From: Alteromonas sp047556435
Lineage (GTDB): Bacteria; Pseudomonadota; Gammaproteobacteria; Enterobacterales; Alteromonadaceae
NCBI RefSeq assembly: GCF_047556435.1
Contig: NZ_CP180210.1
Span: forward strand, 1,364,001 to 1,428,000
DNA: 64,000 nt
Direction of reading: 5' to 3'
Shown here: positions 1-9,114 of the stretch, in pieces
Numbering within the stretch: position 1 is the stretch's first letter
Layout of the letters: each line of letters starts with the position of its first letter
Program-made: the position numbers and the translations under genes
Notes under the pieces: generated by a model
Seen by the model: only the letters and a program-made list of their open reading frames with translations
The model's database searches: none
What the model was told of the DNA's origin: nothing

Positions 1-752
1 CTTCAGGCTTTCAGAGCATTCAGTTTAAACGACTTGAAATCTCATTGGGTCTGAAGCGCGAATACCGCATCGATTTTGATAAGCAAAGTTTTTATAACCG
101 TCTCAGCGATGAAGACAGAAGCTTACTGGAATCACTGGAAAGCAAGCCCAGCTTATTTGAGTTAATTGAGCGCTGGCTAGAGCGCCTGCCTTTATTAAAG
201 ATGAAGAACTTTGATTTCTGGCAGCACTATCAGAATGCGACTGACGAGTTGCTGTCGAACGACAAAGACACAATCGAAACGAATGACACCTTGTCAGAGA
301 AAGAAAAGCAACAGGAATTAAAAGACTGGCAATCTACCCGCGAAAATTTTGATGCACTTTTCAATGAGAGCAGATATGCGGCACTTCAGTCTGAGGGGAA
401 ATTTCGGCTTAATCAACGTGCGATGTTATCGGCGCTTTTCATTAAACAATATTCTGAGGAGCCTATTTTCAACCTGCCGTTTCAGGTCATTACGGCCCTG
501 ACAGAAATTGACGAAAAGCTGACAATCTGGCGTTATCGCCATGCCATGATGGTGCAACGCATGCTGGGTACGAAAATAGGGACCGGTGGTTCATCGGGAC
601 ATCAGTATTTAAAGAAAACGACGGAATCTAATCGTATCTTCCTGGATTTCTTTAACATGGCGACGTTCTTATTGCCGAAAGATATGCTGCCACCATTGCC
701 AGATGAAATATCCCGGTACCTTGGTTTTTATCTAAGCGCTGACAGAACCTGA
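1..752 (+). CDS. kynA: Tryptophan 2,3-dioxygenase, 5' end cut by window
   Basis: Haem enzyme that opens the indole ring of L-tryptophan to N-formylkynurenine, the first step of the kynurenine pathway; cytoplasmic. The reading frame is open to the left edge (codons from base 3) and the first visible residues, SGFQSIQFKRLE, match the N-terminal tryptophan dioxygenase block, so the apparent TTG at 45 is not the start. The substrate/haem block RMLGTKIGTGGSSGHQYL lies near the C-terminus. About 249 residues are visible, against 270-290 usual, so only some 30 N-terminal residues are missing. Stop is TGA at 750-752. Any partner kynurenine genes would be to the left of the window. Confidence 0.93.
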   Translation, partial: SGFQSIQFKRLEISLGLKREYRIDFDKQSFYNRLSDEDRSLLESLESKPSLFELIERWLERLPLLKMKNFDFWQHYQNATDELLSNDKDTIETNDTLSEKEKQQELKDWQSTRENFDALFNESRYAALQSEGKFRLNQRAMLSALFIKQYSEEPIFNLPFQVITALTEIDEKLTIWRYRHAMMVQRMLGTKIGTGGSSGHQYLKKTTESNRIFLDFFNMATFLLPKDMLPPLPDEISRYLGFYLSADRT

Positions 753-1402
753 GTGAAATGGGTTTTCCCTGAACGGCCTTCGTCACTAACGCAGGCCGTA
801 TGTTGCTGCACCGACACCTGGCGCCTGCCTGAGTGAATATGGAATGACACCGGGTGCAGTAGCAGCGCAAAAGTGTAGCTCCAGAACTGCGTAAATGGGG
901 GACTTTCTTTCTGTAAACACATCGCTGCGAACTCACAGGAAAGGGAAACTGAAAATCGCACAAGTCATAATTCCTGCGCGGCATTTCATCATTCTTTTTA
1001 CACCAAAAAGAAACTCAAGATCTTGGACGAAACACTCTCTCCTGGTCGGGCCACATGCGTTGAATTTCAGTGAGTAGCAGATAACGTGAGGATAAAAATG
1101 ATTAAACACGTACCGCGAGTCTGCAAGTTTGTGTTGCAGTAGTATGAAAATTAACCGTATTTTAATTTGAAAAGTAAATTGAGCGTTAATAAAGATGGTG
1201 GTGTAAGTTAATTTTTACAGCGAAGTGATAAATGACTGAAAAAAAATTGAACTTTTAAAACCCGCTCGTCGGATCCCAGTTGACCCCCGTTGCTGGATGT
1301 GGTTATTATCATTCCTGAGGCTTAGACCTTATAAATAATAAGTCGTTCCAAGCGATTTTAAAAACACACACTAAGAGTTTTAGTGGTCCAGGGAGACAAT
1401 AC
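753..1402. other. Long leader/intergenic region before the first TonB-dependent receptor
   Basis: About 650 bases with no ORF that has a ribosome binding site or family resemblance. The right half (about 1080-1260) is AT-rich. A good sigma-70-like promoter lies at 1280-1309, leaving a 5' leader of roughly 85 bases before the receptor start. No terminator hairpin is obvious after kynA. Confidence 0.6.
1280..1309 (+). promoter_or_regulatory. Predicted sigma-70 promoter for the TonB-dependent receptor
   Basis: TTGACC at 1280-1285, an 18-base spacer and TATTAT at 1304-1309. It is the best -35/-10 pair in the 650-base region and points at the receptor start. Predicted by eye only. Confidence 0.5.
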
Positions 1403-4042
1403 ATGTTTACAAACTCGAAACTGGCAAAGTCAGTTAAGCTGGCTTGTGCTTTTGGTGCTGCATCTGCAGCCATGATTGCACCTTCTGCTTTTGCACAGGC
1501 AACTGCTGAAGTTGATGCTAATGCAGATCAACCAATCGAGAAAATCTCGGTAACAGGCTCACGCATCAAGCGTACTGACCTTGAAGGTGCGTCACCTGTT
1601 GTTTCAATCACTGCAGCAGATATCAAACTGGAAGGTGACTTCACAGTTGCGGACGCTCTGCGTTCAAGCTCACTGAACTCTTTCGGTTCTTTCTCTGAGC
1701 GTTCAGGTTCTTCTGCACAATCTCAAGCAACTATCAACCTGCGTGGTGCTGGTTCACGTCGTACACTGGTTCTTCTGAACGGTCGTCGTTTCCCAGGTTC
1801 ACCTACTCTGGGTGGTGCTTCTGCTAACCTTAACGCCATTCCAATGGCTGCTGTTGAGCGTATCGACATCATGACTGAAGGTGCTTCTTCAATCTATGGT
1901 TCTGACGCAATGGCTGGTGTTGTAAACATCATCCTTAAAGACAACTTTGAAGGTCTGACGTTCAACATCGGCGCTGGTCAGCGTGATCAGGACGAAGGCA
2001 CAACTTCACAAGAATTCTCTGTTGTTGGCGGTCTGTCTAACGACAAAGGTAACATCACATTCTCATTCGACCACCAGAAGCGTAAAGGTATTTCTGACGC
2101 TGACCGTTCTTACACTCAAGCGAAACTGGGTGACCTGGACGGCGACGGTGACATCGAAGCTTACACTGCGGACGCCCCGGGTTGGTCTATCTACGGTGCA
2201 ACAGTTGCGGCTCCTGACTTCTCTGAAGCGCAGGCATCTCCTCTGTGTAACGACCTGATTTCTGAGTACGGTAACGATGTATTCGCAGTTGTTGACGCGA
2301 ACGAAGACTGGAGCCCAGGCTCTACTTACTGTATGTATGCATTCGCTAACGTGTCTTACAACACAGCGTCTATCGACCGTAACACTCTGTACGTAAATGC
2401 TAACTATGAAATCGCTGACGAAGTTGAGTGGTTTGGTCAGGCAATGTTCGTACAAAACTCTTCATTCGGTCGTTATGCTCCGCCAGCGGCTCCTTGGAGA
2501 AACATGTCTGCTGACAACCCTCACAACCCGTTCGGTGAAGAAACTACTGGTTACTTCCGTTGGGTTGGTATCGGTACTCGTGACGGTAACGTAGACGACT
2601 ACAACCAAGATTACACTACTGGTCTGCGTGGTACGCTTGACTGGCAGAACGCTTCTTGGGAAGTTTACTACCACTACAACATGGCTGATAACAAGTCTGT
2701 TGGTGAATACTACCTGTCTTACGGCGGTCTTGCTTACAACCAGGCAAACGGCATCGATCTTGGCTCTCCTGAAGGTGAAGCCAACATGAAAGCAACTACC
2801 CTGCAAAACTCTGGTTCTACTTTCAACCAGTACTTCGCGGGTCTTGGCTTCGACATGTTTGAACTGCCTGGTGGTCTTGCTGGTCACTACGTAGGTGCTG
2901 AGTACTTCGAGCAAACTTACGAAGATATCTACGACGGTCAGTCAGAAACTGGTCTGGTTGGTGGTTCTGCAGGTAACTCATCTTCTGGTGAGCGTGACGT
3001 AACTGCATTCTTCTTCGAATCAGTACTGCCTGTAACTGACACTGTAGAAGTTAACGTTAAAGCTCGTTACGATGACTACTCTGACTTCGGTGACAAAGTT
3101 TCTCCAGCGGCGTCTGTTCGTTGGGAAGCAATGGACAACCTGGTTGTACGTGCATCTTACTCTGAGTCTTTCCGTGCCCCAGGTCTTGACCTGTTGAACG
3201 CAGCGACTACGTTCTCTGCTGAAGGCGCAATCGACTACGTAAACGGTGCAACTACTGTTGCTCAGTACGATACTTACTACTCAGCTAACCCTGACCTTGG
3301 TGCAGAAACTTCTGACTACACCAACTTGGGTATTGCATACGACCTGAACGATAACTTCAGCGTTAAACTTGACTACTTCATGCTGTCTATCGACAACGTA
3401 ATCCAGTCAAGAACTCTGCAAAGCCTGATCAACGACGAACTGGCAGGTAACTTCCAGTCTGTTGGTCCAGATGCTGACGTAACTGGCCAGACTTTCTACC
3501 TGAAGCGTGCTGACAGTGGTCGTCTGATTGAAGCAGGTACTTCATACTTCAACGGTATCGGTTTCGAAGTTGAAGGTTTCGACTTAACTTTCAATGCTAA
3601 CCTTGAAACTGAGTTCGGTGATTTCCGCTTCCAGAACGTAAACAGCTTCGTAATGAGCTACGACACAGAAGTTGCTGGTGTAGTTCAGGACATCGCAGGT
3701 TGGGCTGGTTCTCCAGACTTCAAATCAGTGGCAACACTGGCTTGGTCTCTTGAAGATCACTCAATCTCTTGGAACATGACGTACACAGACAGCACTTCTG
3801 AATTCGAAAGCGATTCAGACGGTGACAACGTATACGACACATTCGAAGGCGAGCTGGACAGCTGGTTAATCCACAACGTAACTTATACTTACGACATGGG
3901 TAACTACGGTGCGGTAACCTTCACAGTTAACAACCTGACTGATGAAGATCCAGTACTGTCTTCTGCGGGCACTTGGGATGACCAAGACCTGTACAACAAC
4001 TTCGGTCGTGACTATCGCGTAGCTTACCAAGTAAGCTTCTAA
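1403..4042 (+). CDS. TonB-dependent outer-membrane receptor, strongly biased codon use
   Basis: An 879-residue outer-membrane beta-barrel receptor for energised uptake of an unknown ligand. A signal peptide ends at about residue 31 (PSAFA). A TonB-box-like stretch EKISVTGSR follows near residue 47. The plug domain includes LRGAGSRRTLVLLNGRR and IYGSDAMAGVVNIIL, and the barrel ends in the typical terminal Phe (AYQVSF). The ATG at 1403 follows a GGGAG ribosome site. Codon use is very biased (CGT for Arg, AAC for Asn, ACT/TCT frequent), as in highly expressed genes, and more so than in most neighbours. An acidic stretch DLDGDGDIEAYT could bind calcium (inference). The ligand cannot be read from sequence; related Alteromonadales receptors are often linked to peptides or glycans. 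Confidence 0.93.
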   Translation: MFTNSKLAKSVKLACAFGAASAAMIAPSAFAQATAEVDANADQPIEKISVTGSRIKRTDLEGASPVVSITAADIKLEGDFTVADALRSSSLNSFGSFSERSGSSAQSQATINLRGAGSRRTLVLLNGRRFPGSPTLGGASANLNAIPMAAVERIDIMTEGASSIYGSDAMAGVVNIILKDNFEGLTFNIGAGQRDQDEGTTSQEFSVVGGLSNDKGNITFSFDHQKRKGISDADRSYTQAKLGDLDGDGDIEAYTADAPGWSIYGATVAAPDFSEAQASPLCNDLISEYGNDVFAVVDANEDWSPGSTYCMYAFANVSYNTASIDRNTLYVNANYEIADEVEWFGQAMFVQNSSFGRYAPPAAPWRNMSADNPHNPFGEETTGYFRWVGIGTRDGNVDDYNQDYTTGLRGTLDWQNASWEVYYHYNMADNKSVGEYYLSYGGLAYNQANGIDLGSPEGEANMKATTLQNSGSTFNQYFAGLGFDMFELPGGLAGHYVGAEYFEQTYEDIYDGQSETGLVGGSAGNSSSGERDVTAFFFESVLPVTDTVEVNVKARYDDYSDFGDKVSPAASVRWEAMDNLVVRASYSESFRAPGLDLLNAATTFSAEGAIDYVNGATTVAQYDTYYSANPDLGAETSDYTNLGIAYDLNDNFSVKLDYFMLSIDNVIQSRTLQSLINDELAGNFQSVGPDADVTGQTFYLKRADSGRLIEAGTSYFNGIGFEVEGFDLTFNANLETEFGDFRFQNVNSFVMSYDTEVAGVVQDIAGWAGSPDFKSVATLAWSLEDHSISWNMTYTDSTSEFESDSDGDNVYDTFEGELDSWLIHNVTYTYDMGNYGAVTFTVNNLTDEDPVLSSAGTWDDQDLYNNFGRDYRVAYQVSF

Positions 4043-4080
4043 TAGCATGAACGAGTTGTCGTAAGACAAGTCATAAAGAA

Positions 4081-4107
4081 AAGGCCGATTTTAATCGGCC
4101 TTTTTTA
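4081..4107 (+). terminator. Intrinsic terminator of the receptor gene
   Basis: A 9-bp stem AAGGCCGAT/ATCGGCCTT with a 4-base loop, followed by a run of six T. It starts 38 bases after the receptor stop codon. Confidence 0.9.
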
Positions 4108-4129
4108 TTACTAAAAACAGAGAGTAGTG

Positions 4130-5047
4130 ATGAGTAATTACTGGACGGACTATTGGCTGCAAGGTCACCTGACTTCATTTGGTGACGACATTAAGTCCAA
4201 CTATACGGGGACGCTCTTCTCAAAATGGCAAGACTTCTTTGAATCGTTTAAAGACGAGGCTCTGGTGGTTGTTGACATTGGTACGGGCAATGGCGCGTTA
4301 ATAGATATTGCTGTAAACGAGGTAGAGTGCCAGGAACCCACATTTATTGGTGTTGATTACGCGAATCTTAAAATTGGCGCGAACTTAACGCAATCCAATG
4401 TGTCGTTTTTACCGAACACGCCGGCTGAAAAACTGCCGTTTGATGATAACAGTGTTGATGTCGTGGTTTCGCAATTTGGCATTGAATACAGCGATCTTAC
4501 GAAATCGATTCCAGAAGTTGAACGGGTATTAAAAGAGCATGGTCGTGTGCAGTGGGTGATGCACGATCGCAATAGCAGTATTGTAAAGCCAAATAGTCAG
4601 ATATTTGATGCCATTATCGCGTTACAGGAAGATAACGGGCCGCTAAATATATTAAGACAGCTAATTAATGCACTTGCCAAATTTGGACCGCAGTCTGTGC
4701 AGGCAGAGAACTGTCGAAATGCATTAAATAGCTCAATTCAACAGGTCGCTTCTTCTAATCAACAAGGGCTATACGGAACAAATTTCCCCTCTTTTCTGAA
4801 AGCGGTAATGAACCCTTCGGTTAAGTTCAAAGACAAAAAGCAAATGCTTAAGCTCTTTGAAAAGGAGATGAAAGGGCAGTTTGAACGTCTTCAGGATTTG
4901 CTTGAAGCCTCATTGAATAGTGCAGATAAAACCAAGCTGATTGAGGCACTCGAGCAAGCTGGTTTTGACAACATTAATGGGGAAGCAATCAATCAGGACG
5001 GGTCGTTGGCCGGCTACCTTCTTACCGCCAGCAAATCTGCTATCTAA
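4130..5047 (+). CDS. Class I SAM-dependent methyltransferase
   Basis: About 305 residues. Motif I is VVDIGTGNGALIDIA near residue 48, followed by an acidic motif II (FIGVDYANLKIG). The segment PAEKLPFDDNSVDVVVSQFG is typical of the Methyltransf_11 group. The substrate is not deducible. I chose ATG 4130 over the overlapping GTG at 4127 because an AGAGAG ribosome-site-like run sits just upstream. It follows the receptor terminator closely and converges with the sulfotransferase gene, so it probably has its own promoter. The C-terminal half (about residues 150-305) is helical and not recognised. Confidence 0.75.
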   Translation: MSNYWTDYWLQGHLTSFGDDIKSNYTGTLFSKWQDFFESFKDEALVVVDIGTGNGALIDIAVNEVECQEPTFIGVDYANLKIGANLTQSNVSFLPNTPAEKLPFDDNSVDVVVSQFGIEYSDLTKSIPEVERVLKEHGRVQWVMHDRNSSIVKPNSQIFDAIIALQEDNGPLNILRQLINALAKFGPQSVQAENCRNALNSSIQQVASSNQQGLYGTNFPSFLKAVMNPSVKFKDKKQMLKLFEKEMKGQFERLQDLLEASLNSADKTKLIEALEQAGFDNINGEAINQDGSLAGYLLTASKSAI

Positions 5048-5128
5048 GTTTGATTACATTGGCTCAGCCGTATCTATGCTTTTTACGCTGAAGGTTGAAA
5101 AATAACCAAAAATGCAAGTCTTGCCAAT

Positions 5129-5160
5129 TGTCACATGGCCTACCTTACCACCATGTGACA
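5129..5160. repeat. Perfect 10-bp inverted repeat between convergent genes
   Basis: Arms TGTCACATGG (5129-5138) and CCATGTGACA (5151-5160) with a 12-base spacer. It lies between the 3' ends of the methyltransferase and the sulfotransferase. No T-run follows on either strand, so it is either an atypical bidirectional terminator or a protein-binding palindrome. Confidence 0.6.
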
Positions 5161-5212
5161 TGGCCTGCGATAGTAGCGTTGTCATATTTGCCACAGCAAT
5201 ATTAGAACATAA

Positions 5213-6769
5213 CTATTGGCGTAAAAGCGTTTTACGCTGTTGCTCGATGGACTCTGGAGTAATACTAAAGCCATCAAAAAGTACGCGGTATCTATCGCCA
5301 CTCCCTATACTTTTGGTATTGATCGGCTGCCTGACCTGACTGGCACTCGGAGTCATTACAGGGGTGTCCATTTCGTAAAAACGCAGACAGGCAGGATCGA
5401 AATCAAGTCGGCACCAGTTGAGTAGTTTACGGATTACGACCTCGGTATCCTCAACCAGTGCTTCATAGTCGAGAATGTTTACCACCTCAGGTAACGTTTT
5501 CTGCCAGTAGCTCATTACACGATAAAATGAATCCGTATAAACAAGCAGATCCTCCGGGTGGTATGCATAATCATTTCCTTTGCTAAATAACTGACGATAT
5601 ACGCTCGCCAGGTTGTCCATGACCGGGCGCGACAAACAGACTATTTGCGCTTCAGGAAAGAGAGTATGGATTAATCCGATATGAATAAAATTATTTGGAT
5701 TCTTGTCAATGAAGCAACAGGTACCAGTTAGCGGATATTGTCCGGCTTGTTGCAGGTAAAACTGACGGCACTTGTCTCTTTCTCCATCAGGTAAAGCCCC
5801 CAGATTTGCCGGATAATATCCTTTGTTCGACAGATAAATGGCAATGCGCTCTATGTAAGGCAGTTCATCAGTGGTGGCAACATCGCTGTGCGCTGCCAGA
5901 ATTTGTTCGGTCAGTGTCGTGCCGGAACGTGGCATTCCTACTATAAATATCGGGCGCTGTGTAAGCGACTCAGCTGAATGAGTTGGAACGGGAACTTGCA
6001 CATCATTTGCCAGGCGAGTGAAGCCGTTACGGCTGAAGTTTCTGTGCTTCGAGAACTGTACATTCGCCTCTTTAAGCAAGGGAATCGCCTTTTCTGAGCC
6101 TTGCTGTTCTGCAACCCGTTGTCTGGCAAAAGACAGTAATGCCATTTGATAATCGTTATCCAGAGATGCAGTGCCAAGAGCTTCAATGTCGTTGTCAGAA
6201 AACCGGTAATCCTTAAGATCGGCAAGTGACCAGAATGCAGTACCGGCGAACTGAGGGGCAAGTTTGAGGTAATCATGGTATGCCTTATCAGCATGATTTG
6301 TTTCTGATAATGCTTTATAAGCATGGCCAAGTTGTAATGCGACGGTAGCATTATCGGGCATAGAGGATTCACAAATGCGCAGCTGATGGATTGCTTCTGT
6401 AATGGCACCAGTTTGGATAAGCGTCTGTGCATACTGCAGACGACTGTCGTTATCATCCGGAAACATGGAAACTACGCGGTATAAGACGTCGCGTAAGGGG
6501 AAGTACAATTCATATTTTTCCAATCGCGAGCGTAATGTAGAAATCAATGCCGGTGAAATGGAGTCTTGTTTGCTAAGAGACGTAAGCAGCAACGTGCCAG
6601 TGGGGATGTCACCTTTTATAAATGCCAGCTCGGCATCCGCCATCAGTACCTCTGGTGCCTCGGGATAGTATCGGCGGACTTTGTTTAGCGCCAACGTGGC
6701 TGAGGTAACGTTTTTCTGACTTATTGCGCGATTGGCCTTTTCTATCAATCTTTGACTTCGGTCATCCAT
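5213..6769 (-). CDS. TPR-repeat sulfotransferase (Sulfotransfer_3 type)
   Basis: A 518-residue protein. Residues 1-260 are TPR-like helical repeats. Residues 273-286 hold the PAPS 5'-phosphosulfate loop, PIFIVGMPRSGTTL, and the 3'-phosphate region is IVCLSRPVMDNLASVYR. The C-terminal QVRQPINTKSIGSGDRYR stretch is typical of TPR-sulfotransferases. It should move sulfate from PAPS to a hydroxyl; the acceptor is unknown, though in this architecture the TPR half may bind a protein or peptide (inference). The frame stays open upstream to 7030, but ATG 6769 is chosen because the divergent gene's start region lies beyond it and the protein begins naturally there. It is divergent from a TPR/2OG-oxygenase gene with a 96-bp shared promoter region. 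Confidence 0.85.
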   Translation of the reverse strand: MDDRSQRLIEKANRAISQKNVTSATLALNKVRRYYPEAPEVLMADAELAFIKGDIPTGTLLLTSLSKQDSISPALISTLRSRLEKYELYFPLRDVLYRVVSMFPDDNDSRLQYAQTLIQTGAITEAIHQLRICESSMPDNATVALQLGHAYKALSETNHADKAYHDYLKLAPQFAGTAFWSLADLKDYRFSDNDIEALGTASLDNDYQMALLSFARQRVAEQQGSEKAIPLLKEANVQFSKHRNFSRNGFTRLANDVQVPVPTHSAESLTQRPIFIVGMPRSGTTLTEQILAAHSDVATTDELPYIERIAIYLSNKGYYPANLGALPDGERDKCRQFYLQQAGQYPLTGTCCFIDKNPNNFIHIGLIHTLFPEAQIVCLSRPVMDNLASVYRQLFSKGNDYAYHPEDLLVYTDSFYRVMSYWQKTLPEVVNILDYEALVEDTEVVIRKLLNWCRLDFDPACLRFYEMDTPVMTPSASQVRQPINTKSIGSGDRYRVLFDGFSITPESIEQQRKTLLRQ

Positions 6770-6865
6770 TTTGCACGCTACTCTTTTTGTTGTTTTGCGT
6801 AAGATGGTATCTTTTGTTCTTATTAAATAACAGTGCGAAAAAAATTGAGGGAGTGGCAGGGAATC

Positions 6866-8689
6866 ATGAGCAACCCACAGCAGATTCAGCAGTATTTTAA
6901 TCAGGCGGTGCAGCTCATGCAGCGAAATGATTTTCAGGCAGCATTGAAAATACTTATAGCCCTTGAAAATACCGGCTTGCAGGATTTCCGGTTGTATCGA
7001 TTGACGGGCATCGCCTACGAGCGATTGCAACGTAATAAACTCGCTTGTGATTACTTCGTTCGCTCGTTGTCAGCGAATCCCTCGCAACATGATTTGTTTT
7101 CATCACTGGCACGATTAAAAGCGGCGTTCCACGATTATTCTGAAGCCAAACGCTGGCATCAGAAGGCTGTTGCTGCCGTTAAAGATGCTGAGACATACCG
7201 CAAGTACGCTGCATTTTTGCTTTCTGAGCAAGTGAAAGAGCCAGCAGAAGCATTAATCTGGCTGAATAAGATCCCCCCCTCTGACGTGAACGAACAAATT
7301 CTGTTACTGAAAGCACGCGCATACGGGCAGCAAAAAGAGCACGGCAAGCAGGGAGCGCTGCTGGATGAAGCCAGCCAGAAATTTGGTGACTCAATAGCCT
7401 TGTTGCAGGCGAAAGCCTGGTTTTACAAAGAGATGGGTAATATTGAAACAGCACTGGATTATTTTAAGGCTGCATCTCAACATCCACACTCTACAGATAA
7501 AGACTGGGAAAGCCTTGCATTGTTTTATCTGGGGAACCAACAGGTTGAGCAAGCAGTCACCAGTGCGCGTGAAGGCTTGAGAATACACAGTCAGTCCAGA
7601 GCACTTCTCAAACTGCTATCCACATTACGTTACGAGCTGGGAGATGAAGACTATCTCAGCGACTACCGCCGCTCACCGCTCGAGAAGCAACCGCTGCCCA
7701 CTGCGCTGGACTATGCAGATCAAAGTATTAAGGCAGGAGCACATGAGCAAGCTGCAGAAGCGTTGCAAATGTTAGTTAAAAAACACGGTAACCATCCATC
7801 AATACATCAGCGTATTGCATTGCTGGCCTATGAGAAGCAGGATTATGGTCAGGCTATAGAAACCTTTAGCGCACTGAGTATGCATACGCCTGAAAATGAT
7901 AACCTCAAAGAATGGGTGGTAAAATCACTGCTGGCAGAGGGTCAATATGACAAGGCACAACCGTATATCGCCCAATTACTCGACGCGAAGCCCTATGATC
8001 AGCTTTACTGGGGCTTACAGGCTACCCAATGGCGCCTCACTCATGATGAGCGATACCATTGGCTTTGTAACTACGACACGTTAGTAAAGCCCGTCACACT
8101 CATTACGCCACAAGGGTATAGCTCTACCGCTGACTTTCTGTCTGATCTGAAATCGACCTTGGTGGAACTACATGCGACTGAGCAGCAACCTCTCGAGCAA
8201 ACGTTACGTCGGGGAACACAAACCACCGGTGATTTGCTTAAAAACAAAGACCCACTGCTTCAACTACTACGTGAAGCCCTACATCAAACCGCTAGCGAGG
8301 CGCTAGCGTCGTTACCCAAAGACTCCGCTCACCCCACGTTATCTCACGCTGGTCGCAAATTTGATTTTACTGCGAGTTGGTCAGTCCGGCTGAAAGACGA
8401 AGGGTTTCATATCTCTCATGTTCACCCTAAGGGATGGTATAGCAGCGCCTTCTACGTTGATCTACCAGAGTCCATGACAGCTGCAGAATCCGGGAAGGCC
8501 GGGTGGCTGCATTTGGGCAAGCCGGGTATCGCTCTTAATCAAACTATCGATGCAGACCGTTGGATAAAGCCGTCGCCAGGCACGCTGGCACTCTTTCCGT
8601 CGTTCGTATGGCACGGAACACAACCGTTCAGTGCCAGTCAGCACAGGTTGACAGTCGCATTTGATTTACATCCTGAACAGCGGCCTTAA
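6866..8689 (+). CDS. TPR protein with C-terminal putative 2OG-Fe(II) oxygenase domain
   Basis: A 607-residue protein: TPR repeats fill roughly residues 1-430 and a double-stranded beta-helix domain of the putative 2OG-Fe(II) oxygenase family (PF13759-like) fills about 480-605. HISHVHPKGWYSSAFYVDLP near residue 513 and LFPSFVWHGTQPF near 577 supply the likely metal-binding His residues. RLTVAFDL follows and supplies the likely 2OG-binding Arg. It probably hydroxylates a protein or peptide side chain (inference). ATG 6866 is chosen for its AGGGA ribosome site; a GTG at 6833 is in frame but less likely. It is divergent from the TPR-sulfotransferase, which suggests both act on a common substrate. 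Confidence 0.82.
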   Translation: MSNPQQIQQYFNQAVQLMQRNDFQAALKILIALENTGLQDFRLYRLTGIAYERLQRNKLACDYFVRSLSANPSQHDLFSSLARLKAAFHDYSEAKRWHQKAVAAVKDAETYRKYAAFLLSEQVKEPAEALIWLNKIPPSDVNEQILLLKARAYGQQKEHGKQGALLDEASQKFGDSIALLQAKAWFYKEMGNIETALDYFKAASQHPHSTDKDWESLALFYLGNQQVEQAVTSAREGLRIHSQSRALLKLLSTLRYELGDEDYLSDYRRSPLEKQPLPTALDYADQSIKAGAHEQAAEALQMLVKKHGNHPSIHQRIALLAYEKQDYGQAIETFSALSMHTPENDNLKEWVVKSLLAEGQYDKAQPYIAQLLDAKPYDQLYWGLQATQWRLTHDERYHWLCNYDTLVKPVTLITPQGYSSTADFLSDLKSTLVELHATEQQPLEQTLRRGTQTTGDLLKNKDPLLQLLREALHQTASEALASLPKDSAHPTLSHAGRKFDFTASWSVRLKDEGFHISHVHPKGWYSSAFYVDLPESMTAAESGKAGWLHLGKPGIALNQTIDADRWIKPSPGTLALFPSFVWHGTQPFSASQHRLTVAFDLHPEQRP

Positions 8690-9114
8690 ATAATTGCTTT
8701 TTCCTGATTTGTTGCTATCACTTTAAGCAGCGTTGACGCCATCACTCGATTCATCCATGATGGTGCTATCGGTTGGTTAGGCAATTGTGTAATTTTTTTA
8801 CAAAATGTGCTGAATTAATCGTCGTTTTCAGACAACTTTCAATTGTGCCTACTCATGGAATGACCTCTGAACATCGAACTTTGCGGGACGTAATTGGTCA
8901 GATGGTGAGCAAAAGCGCCACCATGACCGGGTGTTAAGAGGGTGTTACTTGACTACTCCGAGTATTCCATGTGACTATTAGGAGTTCGTAGTATTGGCGT
9001 AGTCGCGGCAATTACTACCTTCCTGAAACAAAAATTGTGAAAGTTTATACGCCCCTTGCCGGAAAGTTTTTTCCTTCGTGGCGAGGATTCAAATAAGAAA
9101 TTTGGTTGGGAACT
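8690..9114. other. Intergenic region upstream of the TonB2 operon
   Basis: About 425 bases with no supportable gene. A weak sigma-70-like element (TTGACT at 8949-8954, 18-base spacer, GACTAT at 8973-8978) could drive the operon. I see no convincing Fur box here, unlike at bfd. No clear intrinsic terminator follows the oxygenase gene. Confidence 0.45.

Noticed and set aside
45..752. TTG at 45 as the start of tryptophan 2,3-dioxygenase
   Set aside because: The frame is open to the window edge and encodes conserved family residues upstream, so the gene is cut rather than starting here.
652..984. 110-residue minus-strand ORF after kynA
   Set aside because: It overlaps the kynA 3' end in antisense, is Cys/Arg-rich in a random-looking way and has no ribosome site.
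2063..2914. Two long minus-strand ORFs inside the first receptor gene (130 and 150 residues)
   Set aside because: They are created by the strong codon bias of the receptor; no start signals or family features.
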